NCBI RefSeq assembly: GCF_051020955.1
Contig: NW_027476280.1
Span: 248,001 to 312,000, forward strand
Source: Megalopta genalis
Lineage: Eukaryota; Arthropoda; Insecta; Hymenoptera; Halictidae
DNA: 64,000 nt
Reading direction: 5' to 3'
Shown: one piece after another, positions 13,611-26,911 of the stretch
Layout: each line of letters begins with the position of its first letter
Position numbering within the stretch: position 1 is the stretch's first letter
Made by a program: the position numbers and the translations under genes
The notes under the pieces: model-generated
Seen by the model: the letters and a program-made list of their open reading frames with translations, nothing else
Database searches by the model: none
Told to the model about the DNA's origin: nothing

Positions 13611-15749
13611 TTCATGCGAAGCAAATGATTTAGCTACAAATACTTGTGATATACATTATGTAGCTACAACTGCATACGAAACAAACGAGTTAGCTTCAAA
13701 TCCATGCGAAACACATGATTTAGCCTGCAAATCAATGCGATGTAGAAGGTTTAGCTTCAAATCCATGCGATACACAAGATTTAGCTCCAAATCAATGCGA
13801 TGTAGTAGGTTCAGCTTCAAATCCATGCGACACATATGATTTAGCTTCAAATACTTGCGATATAAGTGATATAGCTTCAAAAGCAGGAGGAACAAACGAG
13901 GTAGCTTCAATTCCATGCGAAACAAATGATTTAGCTTCAAATTAATGCGAAGTAGAAGGCTTAGCTTCAAATCCATGCGAAACAAACGGTTTAGCTAGAA
14001 ATGCTTGTGATATACATTATTTAGCTACAACTGCATGTGAAACAAACGAGTTAGCTTCAAATCCATGCGAAACATACGATTTAGCTTCAAACCAATGCGA
14101 TGTAGAAGGTTTAGCTTCAAATCCAAGCGAAACACATGATTTAGCTTCGAATACTTGCGATATAAGTGATCTAGCTTCAAATACAGGCGAAACTAACGAG
14201 TTAGCTACAAATCCATGCGAAACACACGATTTAGCTTCAAATCAATGCGATGTAGTAGGTTCAGCTTCAAATCCATGCGACACATATGATTTAGCTTCAA
14301 ATACTTTCGATATAAGTGATACAGCTTCATAAGCAGGAAGAACAAACGAGGTAGCTTCAATTCCATGCGAAACAAATGATTTAGCTTCAAATCAATGCGA
14401 AGTTGAAGGCTTAGAATCTAATCCATGCGAAATAAATGAGTTACCATCAAATACTTGCGACATAAATGAAATAGCTTCAAATACATGCGAAACACATGAT
14501 TTAGCCTGCAAATCAATGCGATGTAGAAGGTTTAGCTTCAAATCCATGCGATACACAAGTTTTAGCTCCAAATCAATGCGATGTAGTAGGTTCTGCTTCA
14601 AATCCATGCGACACATATGATTTAGGTTCAAATATTTGCGATATAAGTGATATAGCTTCAAAAGCAGGAGGAACAAACGAGGTAGCTTCAATTCCATGCG
14701 AAACAAATGATTTAGCTTCAAATCAATGCGAAGTAGAAGGCTTAGCTTCAAATCCATGCGAAACAAATGGTTTAGCTAGAAATGCTTGTGATATACATTA
14801 TTTAGCTACAACTGCATGTGAAACAAACGAGTTAGCTTCAAATCCATGCGAAACATACGATTTAGCTTCAAACCAATGCGATGTAGAAGGTTTAGCTTCA
14901 AATCCAAGCGAAACACATGATTGAGCTTCAAATACTTGCGATATAAGTGATCTAGCTTCAAATACAGGCGAAACGCACCAGTTAGCTTCAAATCCATGCG
15001 AAACACATGATTCAGCTGCAAATCAATGCGATGTAGAAGGTTTAGCTTCAAATCCATGCCATACACATGATTTAAATTCAAATCCATGGGATGTAGAAGG
15101 TTTAGCTTCTAATCCATGCGAAACAAATTAATTGTTTATCTGCAAATCAGTGCGAAGTAGAAGGCTCGGGTTCAAATCAATGTGATTCAAATGGTTCATC
15201 TTCAAATACTTGTGAAAGACATGATTTAGCTTCAACTGCATGCGAAACACATGATTTAGCTTCAAATCAATGCGATGTAGTAGGTTTAGCTTCAAATCCA
15301 TGCAAAACACGTCATTTAACGTCCAATTAATGCGACGTAGAAGGCTTAGCTTCAAATCCATGCGAATCAATGGTTTAGCTTCAAATACTTGTGATATACG
15401 TTATTAAGATTTAACTGCATGCGCAACGAACGAGTTAGCTTCAAATCCATGCGAAACACATGATTTAGCTTCAAATCAATGCTATGTAGAAGGTTTAGCT
15501 GCAAATCCATGCGTCACAGATGATTTAGCTTCAGATAATTGCGATATAAGTAATATAGCTTCAAATGCAGACGAAACACATGATTTGGCTTCAAATTGAA
15601 GCGAAACACATGATTTAGTTTCAAATCAATGCGATGTATATGGTTTAGCGTCAAATCTGTGCGAAACAAATGATTTAGCTTCAAATACTCTCGATATTAG
15701 TGATGTAGCTTCAAATGCAGAAGAAACAAACGAGTTAGCTTCAAATTCA

Positions 15750-17470
15750 TGCGAAACACATGATTTAGCTTCAAATGAATGCGAAGTAGAAGGCTTAGCT
15801 TCAAATCCATGCAAAACAAATGGTTTAGCTACAAATACTTGTGATATACACCATTTAGCTACAATTGCATGCGAAACGAACGAGTTAGCTTCAAATCCAT
15901 GCGATTCACATGATGTAGCTTCAAATCAATGCGATGTAGAAGGTTTAGCTTCATATCCATGCAATACACAAGATTTAGCTTCAAATCAATGCGATGTACT
16001 AGGTTCAGCTTCAAATACATGCGACACATATGATTTAGCTTCAAATACTTGCGATATAAGTGATATAGCTTCAAAAGCTGTAGGAACAAACGAGGTAGCT
16101 TCAATTCCACGCGATCCACATGATTTAGCTTCAAATCAATGCGATGTAGAAGGTTTAGCTTCAAATCCAAACGAAACACATGATTTAGCTTCAAATCAAT
16201 TCGAAGGACAAGGCTTAGATTCAAATCCATGCGAAGCAAATGATTTAGCTTCAAATGAATGCGAAGTAGTAGGCTTATTTTCAAATCCATGCAAAACAAA
16301 TGATTTAGCTTCAAACACTTGGGATATAAGTGATATAGCTTCAAATGCAGACTAATCAAACAAGTTAGCTTCAAAATCCATGCGATACACATGATTTAGA
16401 TTCAAATCAATGCGATGTAGAAGGTTTAGCTTCAAATCCATACGAATCAAATGATTTAGCATTAGGTACTTCTGATATAACTGATATAGCTTCAAATGCA
16501 GGGGAAACAAACGAGTTAGCATCAAACCCATGCAAAACACATGATTTAGCTGCAAATCAATGCGATGTAGAAGGTTTAGCTTCAAAACAATAAGAGGTAG
16601 AAGGTTTAGCTTCAAATCAATAGAATGTAGAAGGTTTAGCGTCCAATCAATGCGATGTAGAAGGTTTAGCTTCAAATCCATACGAAACACATGATTTACC
16701 TTCAAATCAATTCGAAGGACAAGGCTTAGATTCAAATCCATGCGAAACAAATGATTTAGCTTCAAATCAATACGATGTAGAAGGTTTAGCTTCAAATCCA
16801 TGCGATACACATGATTTAGCTTCAAATCAATGCGATGTAGTAGGTTCAGCTTCAAATCCATGCGGCACATATGATTTAGCTTTAAATACTTGCGATATAA
16901 GTGACATAGTTTCAAATGGAGGCAAAACGGACGAGTTAGCTTCAAATCCATGCGAGACACATGATTTAGCTTCAAATCAATGCGATGTAGAAGGTTTCGC
17001 TTCAAATCCATGCCATACACAAGATTTAGCTTCAAATCAATCCGATGTAGTAGGTTCAGCTTCAAATCCATGCGACACATACGATTTAGCTTCAAATACT
17101 TGCGATATAAGTGATATAGCTTCAAAAGCTGTAGGAACAAACGAGGTAGCTTCAATTCCATGCGAGACACATGATTTAGTTTCACATCATTGCGATGTAG
17201 AAGGTTCAGCTTCAAATCCATACGAAACACATGATTTAGCTTCAAATCAATTCGAAGTACAATGCTTAGCTTCAAACACTTGTGGTGTAAGTGATATAGC
17301 TTCAAATGAAGACTAATCAAACGAGTTAGCTTCAAAATCCACGCGATACACATGATTTAACGTCAAATACTAGCGATATACGTGATGTAGGTTCAACTGC
17401 AGGCGAAACGAACGATTTAGCTTCAAATCCATGCGAAACACATGATTTAGCTGCAAATCAATGCGATGTA
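15750..17470. repeat. 1.7-kb block, copy 1 (partner 22.4 kb away)
   Basis: The block matches 38,148-39,868 at a constant offset of 22,398 bp, with only scattered substitutions and no indels noticed. Examples are GCAATACAC against GCGATACAC near 15,960, and GAAGCAAATG against GAAACAAATG near 16,225. Both copies carry the 31-bp units and the CAATAAGAGG and CAATAGAATG variants at the same places. A related third copy of the left part lies at about 41,060-41,640. Confidence 0.85.
16352..17353 (-). other. 333-codon reverse open frame within the repeat (doubtful coding)
   Basis: Reads as decapeptides Asn-(His/Leu)-(Val/Leu)-(Phe/His)-Arg-(Met/Ile)-Asp-Leu-Lys-Leu. It opens at Met-Cys-Ile-Ala-Trp, where the inherited extra A of GCTTCAAAATCC shifts the Phe-Glu-Ala frame into the Asp-Leu-Lys-Leu frame. 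A second copy at 38,750-39,673 is slightly shorter because it carries a stop (TAGCTTGAAATC near 39,430 or a neighbouring change). No domain beyond the repeat is visible. Confidence 0.15.
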
Positions 17471-19188
17471 GAAGGTTCAGCTTCAAATCCATGCGATATA
17501 AGTTATATAGCTTCAAAAGCAGGAGGAACAAACGAGGTAGCTTCAATTCCATGCGAAACAAATGATTTAGCTTCAAATCAATGCGAAGTAGAAGGCTTAG
17601 CTTCAAATCCATGCGATACACATGATTTAGCTTCGAATACTAGCGATATAAGTGATGTAGATTCAACTGCAGGCGAACCGAACGAGTTAGCTTCAAATCC
17701 ATGCGAAACACATTCTTTAGCTGCAAACCAATGCGATGTAGAAGGATTAGCTTCAAATCCATTCGAAAAACATGATTTGTCTACAAATCAATATGATGTA
17801 GAAGAATTAGCTTCAAATCCATTCGTAACAATTGATTTAGATCAAATACTTGCGATATAAGCGATGTAGATTCAACTGCATGCGCAACGAACGAGTTAGC
17901 TTCAAATCCATGCGAAACACATGATTTAGCTGCAAATCAATGCGATGTAGAAGGTTTAGCCTCAAATCCATGGGAAACAAATGATTTAGCTTCAGATGCT
18001 TGCGACATAAGTGATACAGCTTCAAATGCTGACGAAACAAACGGGTTAGCTTCAACTCCATGCGAAACACATGATTTAGGTTCAAATCAATAAGATGTAG
18101 CAGGTTTCGCTTCAAGTCAATGCGATGTAGAAGGTTTAGCTTCAAATCCATGCGATACACATGATTTAGCTTCAAATCAATGCGATGTAGTAGGTTCAGC
18201 TTCAAATCCATGCGACACATATGATTTAGCTTCAAATACTTGCGATATAAGTGATATAGCTTCAAAAGCTGTAGGAACAAGCGAGGTAGTTTCAATTCCA
18301 TGCGAGACACATGATTTAGCTTCAAATCAATGCGATGTAGAAGGTTTAGCTTCAAATTCAAGCGTAACACATGAATTAGCTTCAAATACTTGCGATAAAA
18401 GTGATATAGCTACGAATACAGGCGAAACGATAGAGTTAGCTTCAAATCCATGCGAAACACATGACACAGCTGCAAATAAATTCAATGTAGAAGGTTTAGC
18501 TTCAAATCCATGAGAAACTCATTATTTAGCTGCAAATCAGTGCGAAGTAGAAGGCTCGGGTTCAAATCAATGCAATTCAAATGGTTCATCTTCAAATACT
18601 TGTGAAAGACATGATTTAGCTTCAACTGCATGCGAAACACATGATTTAGCTTCAAATCAATGCGATGTAGAAGGTTTAGCTTCAAATCCATGCAAAACAC
18701 GTGATTTATCTTCCAATTAATGCGAAGTAGAAGGCTTATCTTCAAATCCATGCGAATTAAATGGTGTAGCTTCAAATACTTGTGATATACGTTATTTAGA
18801 TTTAACTGCATGCGCAACGAACGAGTTAGCTTCTAATCCATGCGAAACACATTATTTAGCTGCAAATCAATTCGATGTAGAAGGTTTAGCTTCAAAACAA
18901 TAAGAGGTACAAGATTTAGGTTCAAATCAATAGCATGTAGAAGGTTTAGCTTCAAGTCAATGCGATGTAGAAGGTTTAGCTTCAAATCTATACGAAACAC
19001 ATGATTTAGCTTCAAATCAATTCGAAGGACAAGGCTTATATTCAAATCCATGCGAAACAAATGATTTAGCTTCAAATGAATGCGAAGTAGAAGGCTTAGC
19101 TTCAAATCCATGCAAAACAAATGATTTAGCTTCAAACACTTGGGGTATAAGTGGTATAGCTTCAAATGCAGACTAATCAAACGAGTTA

Positions 19189-19815
19189 GCTTCAAAATCT
19201 ACGCGATATACATGATTTAGCTTCAAATACTTGCGATATAAGTGATGTAGGTTCAACTGCAGGTGAAACGAACGAGTTAGCCTCAAATCCATGCTATACA
19301 CATGATTTAGCTTCAAATCAATGCGATGTGAAAGGTTTAGCTTCAAATCCATGCGATACACAAGATTTAGCTTCTAATCAATGCGATGTAAAAGGTTTAG
19401 CTTCAAATCCACGCAAAACAAATGATTTAGCTTCAAACACTTGGGGTATAAGTGGTATAGCTTCAAATGAAGACTAATCAAACGAGTTAGCTTCAAAATC
19501 CGCGCGATATACATGATTTAGCTTCAAATACTTGCGATATAAGTGATGTAGGTTCAACTGCATGCGAAACGAACGAGTTAGCCTCAAATCCATGCGATAC
19601 ACATGATTTAGCTTCAAATCAATGCGATGTGAAAGGTTTAGCTTCAAATCCATGCGATACACAAGATTTAGCTTCAAATCAATGCGATGTAAAAGGTTTA
19701 GCTTCAAATCCACGCGAAACAAATGATTTAGCTTCAAACACTTGGGGTATAAGTGATATAGCTTCAAATGCAGACTAACCAAACGAGTTAGCTTCAAAAT
19801 CCACGCGATACACAT
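19189..19815. repeat. 301-bp tandem repeat
   Basis: The extra-base unit GCTTCAAAATC starts at about 19,189, 19,490 and 19,791, a spacing of 301 bp, or ten monomers plus one base. The decamers between share GTGAAAGGTTTAGCTTC-like Q units and an ACTTGGGGTATAAGTG T unit. The extra base is thus carried within the amplified unit. Confidence 0.75.
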
Positions 19816-21799
19816 GATTTAGCTTCAAATACTTGCGATATATGTGATGTAGGTTCAACTGCAGGCGAAACGAACGAGTTAGCTTCAAATCCATGCGAAA
19901 CACATGATTTAGCTTCAAATCAATGCGATGTAGAAGGTTTAGCTGCAAATCCATGCGACACAGATGATTTAGCTTCAGATAATTGCGATATAAGTAATAT
20001 AGCTTCAAATGCAGATGAAACACATGATTTGGCTTCAAATCGAAGCGAAACACATGATTTAGTTTCAAATCAATGCGATGTAGATGGTTTAGCTTCAACT
20101 CTGTGCGAAACAAATGATTTAGCTTCAAATACTCTCGATATTAGTGATGTAGCTTCAAATGCAGAAGAAACAAACGAGTTAGCTTGAAATCCATGCGAGA
20201 CACATGATTTAGCTTCAAATCAATGCGATGTAGAAGGTTTAGCTTCAAATCCACGCGAAACAAATGACTTAGCTTCAAATACTTGGGGTATAAGTGATAT
20301 AGCTTCAAATGCAGACCAATCAAACGAGTTAGCTTCAAAATCCACGCGATACACATGATTTAGCTTCAAATACTAGAGATATAAGTGATGTAGATTCAAC
20401 TGCAGGCGAACCGAACGAGTTAGCTTCAAATCCATGCGAAACACATTATTTACCTGCAAATCAATGCGATGTAGAAGGTGTAGCTTCAAAACAATAAGAG
20501 GTACAAGGTTTAGCTTCAAATCAATAGTATGTAGAAGGTTTAGCTTCAAGTCAATGCGATGTAGAAGATTTAGCTTCAAATCCATACGAAACACATGATT
20601 TAGCTTCAAATGAATTCGAAGGGCAAGGCTTATATTCAAATCCATGCGAAACAAATGATTTAGCTTCAAATGAATGCGAAGTAGAAGGCTTAGCTTCAAA
20701 TCCATGCAAAACAAATGATTTAGCTACAAATACTTGTGATATACATCATTTAGCTACAATTGCTTGCGAAAAGAACGAGTTAGCTTCAAATCCATGCGAC
20801 TCACATGATTTAGCTTCAAATCAATGCGATATAAGTGATGTAGGTTCAACTGCAGGCGAAACGAACGAGTTAGCTTCAAATCCATGCGAAACACATGATT
20901 TAGCTTCAAATCAATGCGATGTAGAAGGTTTAGCTGCAAATCAATAAAATATAGAAGGTTTAGCTTCAAATCAATGCGATGTAGAAGGTTTAGCTTCAAA
21001 TCCATACGAAACACATGATTTAGCTTCAAATCAATTCGATGGACAAGGCATAGATTCAAATCCATGCGACTCACATGATTTAGCTTCAAATCAATGCGAT
21101 GTAGAAGGTTTAGCTTCAAATCCATGCGATACACAAGATTTAGCTTCAAATCAATGCGATGTAGTAGGTTAAACTTCTAATACATGCGACACATATGATT
21201 TAGCTTCAAATACTTGCGATATAAGTGATATAGCTTCAAAAGCTGCAGGCACAAACGAGGTAGCTTCAATTCCATGCGAGACACATGATTTAGCTTCAAA
21301 TCAATGCGATGTAGAAGGTTTAGCTTCAAATCCATGCCATACACAAGATTTAGCTTCAAATAAATTCGAAGGACAAGGCTTAGATTCAAATCCATGCGAA
21401 ACAAGTGATTTAGCTTCAAATCAATGCGAAGTAGAAGGCGTAGCTGCAAATCCATGCGAAACGAATGGTTTAGCTACAAATACTTGTGATATACATTATT
21501 TAGCTACAACTGCATGCGAAACTAACGAGTTAGCTTCAAATCCATGCCACTCACATGATTTAGCTTCAAATCAATGCGATGTAGAAACTTTAGCTTCAAA
21601 TCCATACGAAACACATGATTTAGCTTCAAATCAATGCGATGTAGCAGGTTTAGTTTCAAATCCATTCAAAACACGTGATTTATCTTCCTATTAATGCGAA
21701 GTAGAAGGCTTAGCTTCAAATCCATGCGAATCAAATGGTTTAGCATCAAATACTTGTGATATACGTTATTTAGATTTAACTGCATGCTCAACGAACGAG

Positions 21800-22110
21800 T
21801 TAGCTTCAAAATCCATGCGATACACATGATTTAGCATCAAACACTTGCGATATAAGTGATATAGCTTCAAAAGCTGGAAGAACAAACGAGGTTGCTTCAA
21901 TCCCATGCGAAACACATGATTTAGCTTCAAATCAATGCGAAGTAGAAGGCGTAGCTTCAAATCCATGCGACACATATGATTTAGCTTCAAATACTTGCGA
22001 TATAAGTGATATAGCTTCAAAAGCTGGAAGAACAAACGAGGTTGCTTCAATCCCATGCGAAACACATGATTTAGCTTCAAATCAATGCGAAGTAGAAGGC
22101 GTAGCTTCAA
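21800..22110. repeat. Short tandem duplication of about 150 bp
   Basis: The P2-T-A-P-Q stretch with AAAGCTGGAAGAACAAACGA, GAGGTTGCTTCAATCCC and GAAGTAGAAGGCGTAGC occurs at about 21,834-21,960 and again at 21,984-22,110. The copies are nearly identical and 150 bp apart, which is exactly one pentamer. This is a direct example of the 150-bp unit acting as the unit of amplification. Confidence 0.75.
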
Positions 22111-22519
22111 ATCCATGCGAAACAAATGGTTTAGCTACAAATACTTGTGATATACATTATTTAGCTACAACTGCATGCGAAACGAACGAGTTAGCTTCAA
22201 ATCCATGCGAAACACATGATTTAGCTGCGAATCAATGCGATGTAGTAGGTTCAGCTTCAAATCCATGCGATATAAGTGATATAGCTTCAAAAGCAGGACG
22301 AACAAACGAGGTAGCTTCAATTCCATGCGAAACAAATCATTTAGCTTCAAATCAATGCGAAGTAGAAGGCGTAGCTTCAAATCCATGCGAAACAAATGGT
22401 TTAGCTTCATATATTTTTGCTATACATAATTTAGCTTCAACTGCATGCGAAACAAACGAGTTAGCTTCAAATCCATGCGATACACATGATTTAACTGCAA
22501 ATCAATACGATATAGAAGT

Positions 22520-24900
22520 TGTAGCTTCAAATCCAAGAGAACCCATGATTTAGCTTTAGATCAATGCGATGTATAAGGTTTAGTTTCGAATCCATGCGAA
22601 ACAAATGATTTTGCTTCAAACACTTGGGATATAAGTGATATAGCTTCAAATGCAGACGAATCAAACGAGTTACCTTCAAATCCAAGCGATACACATGATT
22701 TAGCGTCAAATCAGTTGCGAAGTCGAAGGCTTAGCTTATAATCCATGCGCATCACATGATGTAGCTTCAAATCAATGCGATTTAGAAGGCTTAGCTTCAA
22801 ATCCATGCGAAACGAATGGTTTAGCTTCAAATACTTGTGTTATACATGAATTAGCTTCAACTGCATGCGAAACAAACGGGTTATCTTCAAATCCATGCGA
22901 ATCACATGATTTAGTTTCGAGTCTATGCGAAGTAGAAGGCTTAGCTTCAAATCCATGCGTAACGAATGGTTTAGCTTCAAATGCTTGCGAATATAAGTGA
23001 TATAGCTTCAAATGCAGGCAAAACAAACGGGTTAGCTTCAAATCCAAGCGAAACACATGATTTAGCTTCAAATCAATGCGAAGTTGAAAGGTCAGCTTCA
23101 AATCGTCGCGAAGCGCATGATTAAGTTTCAAATACATGCGAATATAGGTGATATAGCTTCAATGGCAGGCGAAACAAACAAGTTATCTACAAATCCATGC
23201 GAAACACATGATTTAGCTGCTAATTCATGCAAAGTAGAAGGCTTAGCTTCAAATCCATGCGAAACAAGTGGCTTAGCTTCAAATACTTGCGAATATAAGG
23301 GATACAGCTTCAAATGCAGGCGAAACAAAGGACTTAGCTTCAAATCCATGCGAAACACATGATTTAGCTTCAAATTCATGCGAAGTATAAGGCTTAGCTT
23401 CAAATCCATGCGAAACGAATTATTTAGCTTGATATAATTGTGACATACATGATTTAGCTTCAGCTGCATGCGAAACAATCGATTTAGCTTCACACCCAAT
23501 GGAAACACAAGATCTAACTGCAAATCAATGCGAAGTGGTAGGCTTAGCTTTAAATACATGAGAAAAAAATGGTTTAGATTCAAATAATTGTTATATACAT
23601 GATTTAGCTTCAACTGCATTCGAAACAGAGTTAGCTTCAAATCCAAACGAAATACATGATTTAATTTCAAATCAATGCGAAGTGGAAAGTTTAGCTTCAA
23701 ATCCTAGCGAAACAAATGGATTAGCTTAAAGTACTTGCGAATATAATTAGTGTAGCTTCAAATGCAGGCGAAACAAACGAGTTAGCTTATAATCCATGCG
23801 TAACAGATGGTTTAGCTTCAAATACTTGCGATATAAATAATATAGATTCAAATCCAGGCGAAACAAACGAGTTAGCTACAAATCCATGTGAAACACATGA
23901 TTTAGCTTCAAATCAATGCGAAGTAGTACGCTTAGCTTCAAATCCATGCGAAAAAAATGGTTTAGCTTCAAATATTTTTGCCATACATAATTTAGCTTCA
24001 ACTGCATGCGAAACAAACGAGTTAGCTTCAAATCCATTCGAAACAAATGATTTAGCTTCAAAACAATTCGAAGTAGTACGCTTAGCTTCAAATCCATGCG
24101 AAAAAAATGGTTTAGCTTCATATATTTTAGCTATACATAATTTAGCTTCAACTGCATGCGAAACAAACGAGTTAGTTTCAAATGCATGCGAAACACATGA
24201 TTTAGCTTCAAATCAATGCGAAGTAGAAGACTTAGCTTCGAATCCATGAGAGAAAGTGATTTAGCTTCAGATTCTTGCAATATAATTGACATAGCTTCAA
24301 ATGCAGGCGGAACAAACGAGTTATCTTCAAATACATGCGAAACAAATGATTAAGCTTCATAACTTCATATAATTACGAAACAGATGATTTAGATTCAGAT
24401 ACTTGTGATAAACATAATTTAGCTTCAAGTGCATGCGAACCAAATGAGTTAGCTTCAAATCCATGCGAAACACATGATTTAGCTTCAAATCAATAAGAAG
24501 TACAAGGTTTAGCTTCAAATCCATGCCAAGCGAATCATTAAGTTTCAAATACTTGCGAATATAAGTGATATAGCTTCAAATGCAGGCGAAACAATCAAGC
24601 AAGCTTCAAATCGATTCGAAACACATGATTTAGCTTCATATACATGCGAAGCACATGGTTTAGCTTAATATTCATGTGAAACAAATGGTTCAGCTTCAAA
24701 AACTTGTGATATACATTATTTAGCTTCAAGAGCATGCGAAACACACGCGTTAGCATCAAATCTAAAGGAAACACATCATTTAATTTCAAATCAATTCGAA
24801 GTAGAAGGCTTAGCTTCAAATCCATGCGAAACGAATGGTTTAGCTTCAAATACTTGTGTTATACATGAATTAGCTTCAACTGCATGCGAAACAAACGAGT
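22520..24900. repeat. Array domain C, most diverged part of the array
   Basis: Units here are still 30 bp but carry more private substitutions and 1-bp insertions than elsewhere. Examples are ACTTGCGAATATAAG in place of ACTTGCGATATAAG at about 22,985, 23,290 and 24,550, and CATATTTTTGCTATAC-like T units near 22,410, 23,970 and 24,120. No long near-identical partner was noticed elsewhere in the window. Open frames are short. This fits an older part of the array that has escaped recent amplification, which is inference. Confidence 0.6.
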
Positions 24901-26160
24901 TATCTTCAAATCCATGCGATACATATGATTTAGCTTCAAATCAATGCGATGTAGAAGGTTTCGCTTCAAATCCATGCCATACACAAGATTTAGCTTCAAA
25001 TCAATGCGATGTAGTAGGTTCAGCTTCAAATCCGTGCGACACATATGATTTAGCTTCAAATCAATTCGAAGTACAATGCTTAGATTCAAATCCATGCGAA
25101 ACAAATGATTTAGCTTCAAATGAATGCGAAGTAGAAGGCTTAGCTTCAAATCAATAAGAGGTAGATGGTTTAGCTTCAAATCAATAGAATATAGAAGGTT
25201 TAGCTTCAAATAAATGCGAAGTAGAAGGTTTAGCTTCAAATCCATACGACACACATGATTTAGATTCAAATCAATTCGAAGGACAAGGCTTAGATTCAAA
25301 TCCATGCGAAACAAATGATTTAGCTTCAAATGAATGCGAAGTAGAAGGCTTGGCTTCAAATCCATGCAAAACAAATGGTTTAACTACAAATACTTGTGAT
25401 AAACATTATTTAGCTACAACTGCATGCGAAACAAACGAGTTAACTTCAAATCCATGCGATACATATGATTTAGCTTCAAATCAATGCGATGTAGAAGGTT
25501 TCGCTTCAAATCCATGCCATACACAAGATTTAGCTTCAAATCAATGCGATGTAGTAGGTTCAGCTTCAAATCCGTGCGACACATATGATTAAGCTTCAAA
25601 TACTTGCGATATAAGTGATATAGCTTCAAAAGCTGTAGGAACAAACGAGCTAGCTTCAATTCCATGCGAGACACATGATTTAGCTTCAAATCAATGCGAT
25701 GTAGAAGGTTCAGCTTCAAATCCATACGAAACACATGATTTAGCTTCAAATCAATTCGAAGTACAATGCTTAGATTCAAATCCATGCGAAACAAATGATT
25801 TAGCTTCAAATGAATGCGAAGTAGAAGGCTTAGCTTCAAATCCATGCAAAACAAATGGTTTAGCTACAAATGCTTGTGATATACATTATTTAGTTACAAC
25901 TGCATGCGAAAAAAACGAGTTAGCTTCAAATCCATGCAAAACAAATGGTTTAGCTACAAATGCTTGTGATATACATTATTTAGTTACAACTGCATGCGAA
26001 AAAAACGAGTTAGCTTCAAATCCATGCTATATACATGCTTTAGCTTCAAATCAATGCGATGTAGAAAGTTAAGCTTCAAATCCATGCGAAACACATGATT
26101 TAGCTTCAAATCAACTCGATGTACAAGGCTTAGATTCAAATCCATGCGAAACAAATGGTT
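24900..26160. repeat. Array domain D, short Q/P-rich stretch
   Basis: The units resemble those of domains B and H. About 25,260-25,590 closely matches the blocks at about 50,200-50,530 and 54,700-55,030, including the TTAACTACAAATACTTGTGA and TGATAAACATTATTTA variants. A local repeat of about 120 bp (P2-T-A) occurs in tandem at about 25,840-26,020, with the shared variant GAAAAAAACGAG. Confidence 0.6.
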
Positions 26161-26911
26161 TAGCTACAAATAATTGTGATATACGTAATTTAGATTTAAC
26201 TGCATGCGCAACGAACGAGTTAGTTTCAAATCCATGCGAAACACATGATTTAGCTGCAAATCAATGCGATGTAGAAGGTTTAGCTTCAAATCCATGGGAA
26301 ACAAATGATTAAGCTTCAGATGCTTGCGATATAAGTGATATAGCATCAAATGCATCCGAAACAAACAAGTTAGCTTCATATCCATGCGAAACAAATGATT
26401 TACCTTCAAAAGCTTGCGATATAAATGATATAGCTTCAACTGCAGGCGAAGCAAACGAGTTAGATTCAAATCCATGCGAAACACATGATTTAACTTCAGA
26501 TCAATGCGAAGTAGAAGGCTTATCTGCAAATCCATGCGATACAAATTGTTTAGCTTCAAATACTTGGGATATACATGATTTAGCTTCAACTGCACTCGAA
26601 ACAAACGAGTTAGCTTCAAATACATGCGAAACACATGATTTAGCTTCAAATCAATGCGAAATAGAAGGCTTATCTTCAAATCCATGCGATAGAAATTGTT
26701 TAGCTTCAAATACTTGGGATATACATGATTTAGCTTCAACTGCACTCGATACAAACGAGTTAGCTTCAAATACATGCGAAACACATGATTTAGATTCAAA
26801 ACAATGCGTATTAGAAGGCTTAGCTTCAAATCCATGCGAAACGAATGATTTAGCTTTAAATACTTGCAGTATAAATGAAAGAGCTTCAAATGCAAGCGAA
26901 ACAAACGATTT

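Larger units (their letters stand above)
1..15400. repeat. Array domain A, with the GSGSN-type Q/P2 variant
   Basis: This domain carries a diagnostic unit pair reading GAAGGCTCGGGTTCAAATC or GAAGGTTCAGGTTCAAATC, followed by GATTCAAATGGTTCA. Read on the + strand it gives Gly-Ser-Gly-Ser-Asn. It occurs at about 260, 1075, 2510, 3500, 3740, 5180, 5990, 6620, 7460, 8265, 9705, 10690, 10930, 13265 and 15165. The domain is built largely from rearranged copies of the first 3.7 kb. Inherited 1-bp changes (CATTTTAAATACTTG, TCAGATCATGCG, GCCTGCAAATC) recur in the copies and mark descent. The domain edge is approximate; the variant reappears in part at about 18.5, 43-48 and 62-63 kb. Confidence 0.75.
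15400..22520. repeat. Array domain B, Q/P-rich with 31-bp phase-shifting units
   Basis: The P-Q-P2-T-A order is expanded here by extra alternating Q and P units. Some carry CAATAAGAGGTAGAAGG or CAATAGAATGTAGAAGG, which put stops in the + frame. The domain introduces the unit GCTTCAAAATCCACGCG, one base longer than the consensus and usually preceded by GACTAATCAAACGAG. It has short tandem blocks of about 301 bp near 19.2-19.8 kb, and its 15.75-17.47 kb part is copied 22.4 kb downstream. Edges are approximate because neighbouring domains share units. Confidence 0.65.
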
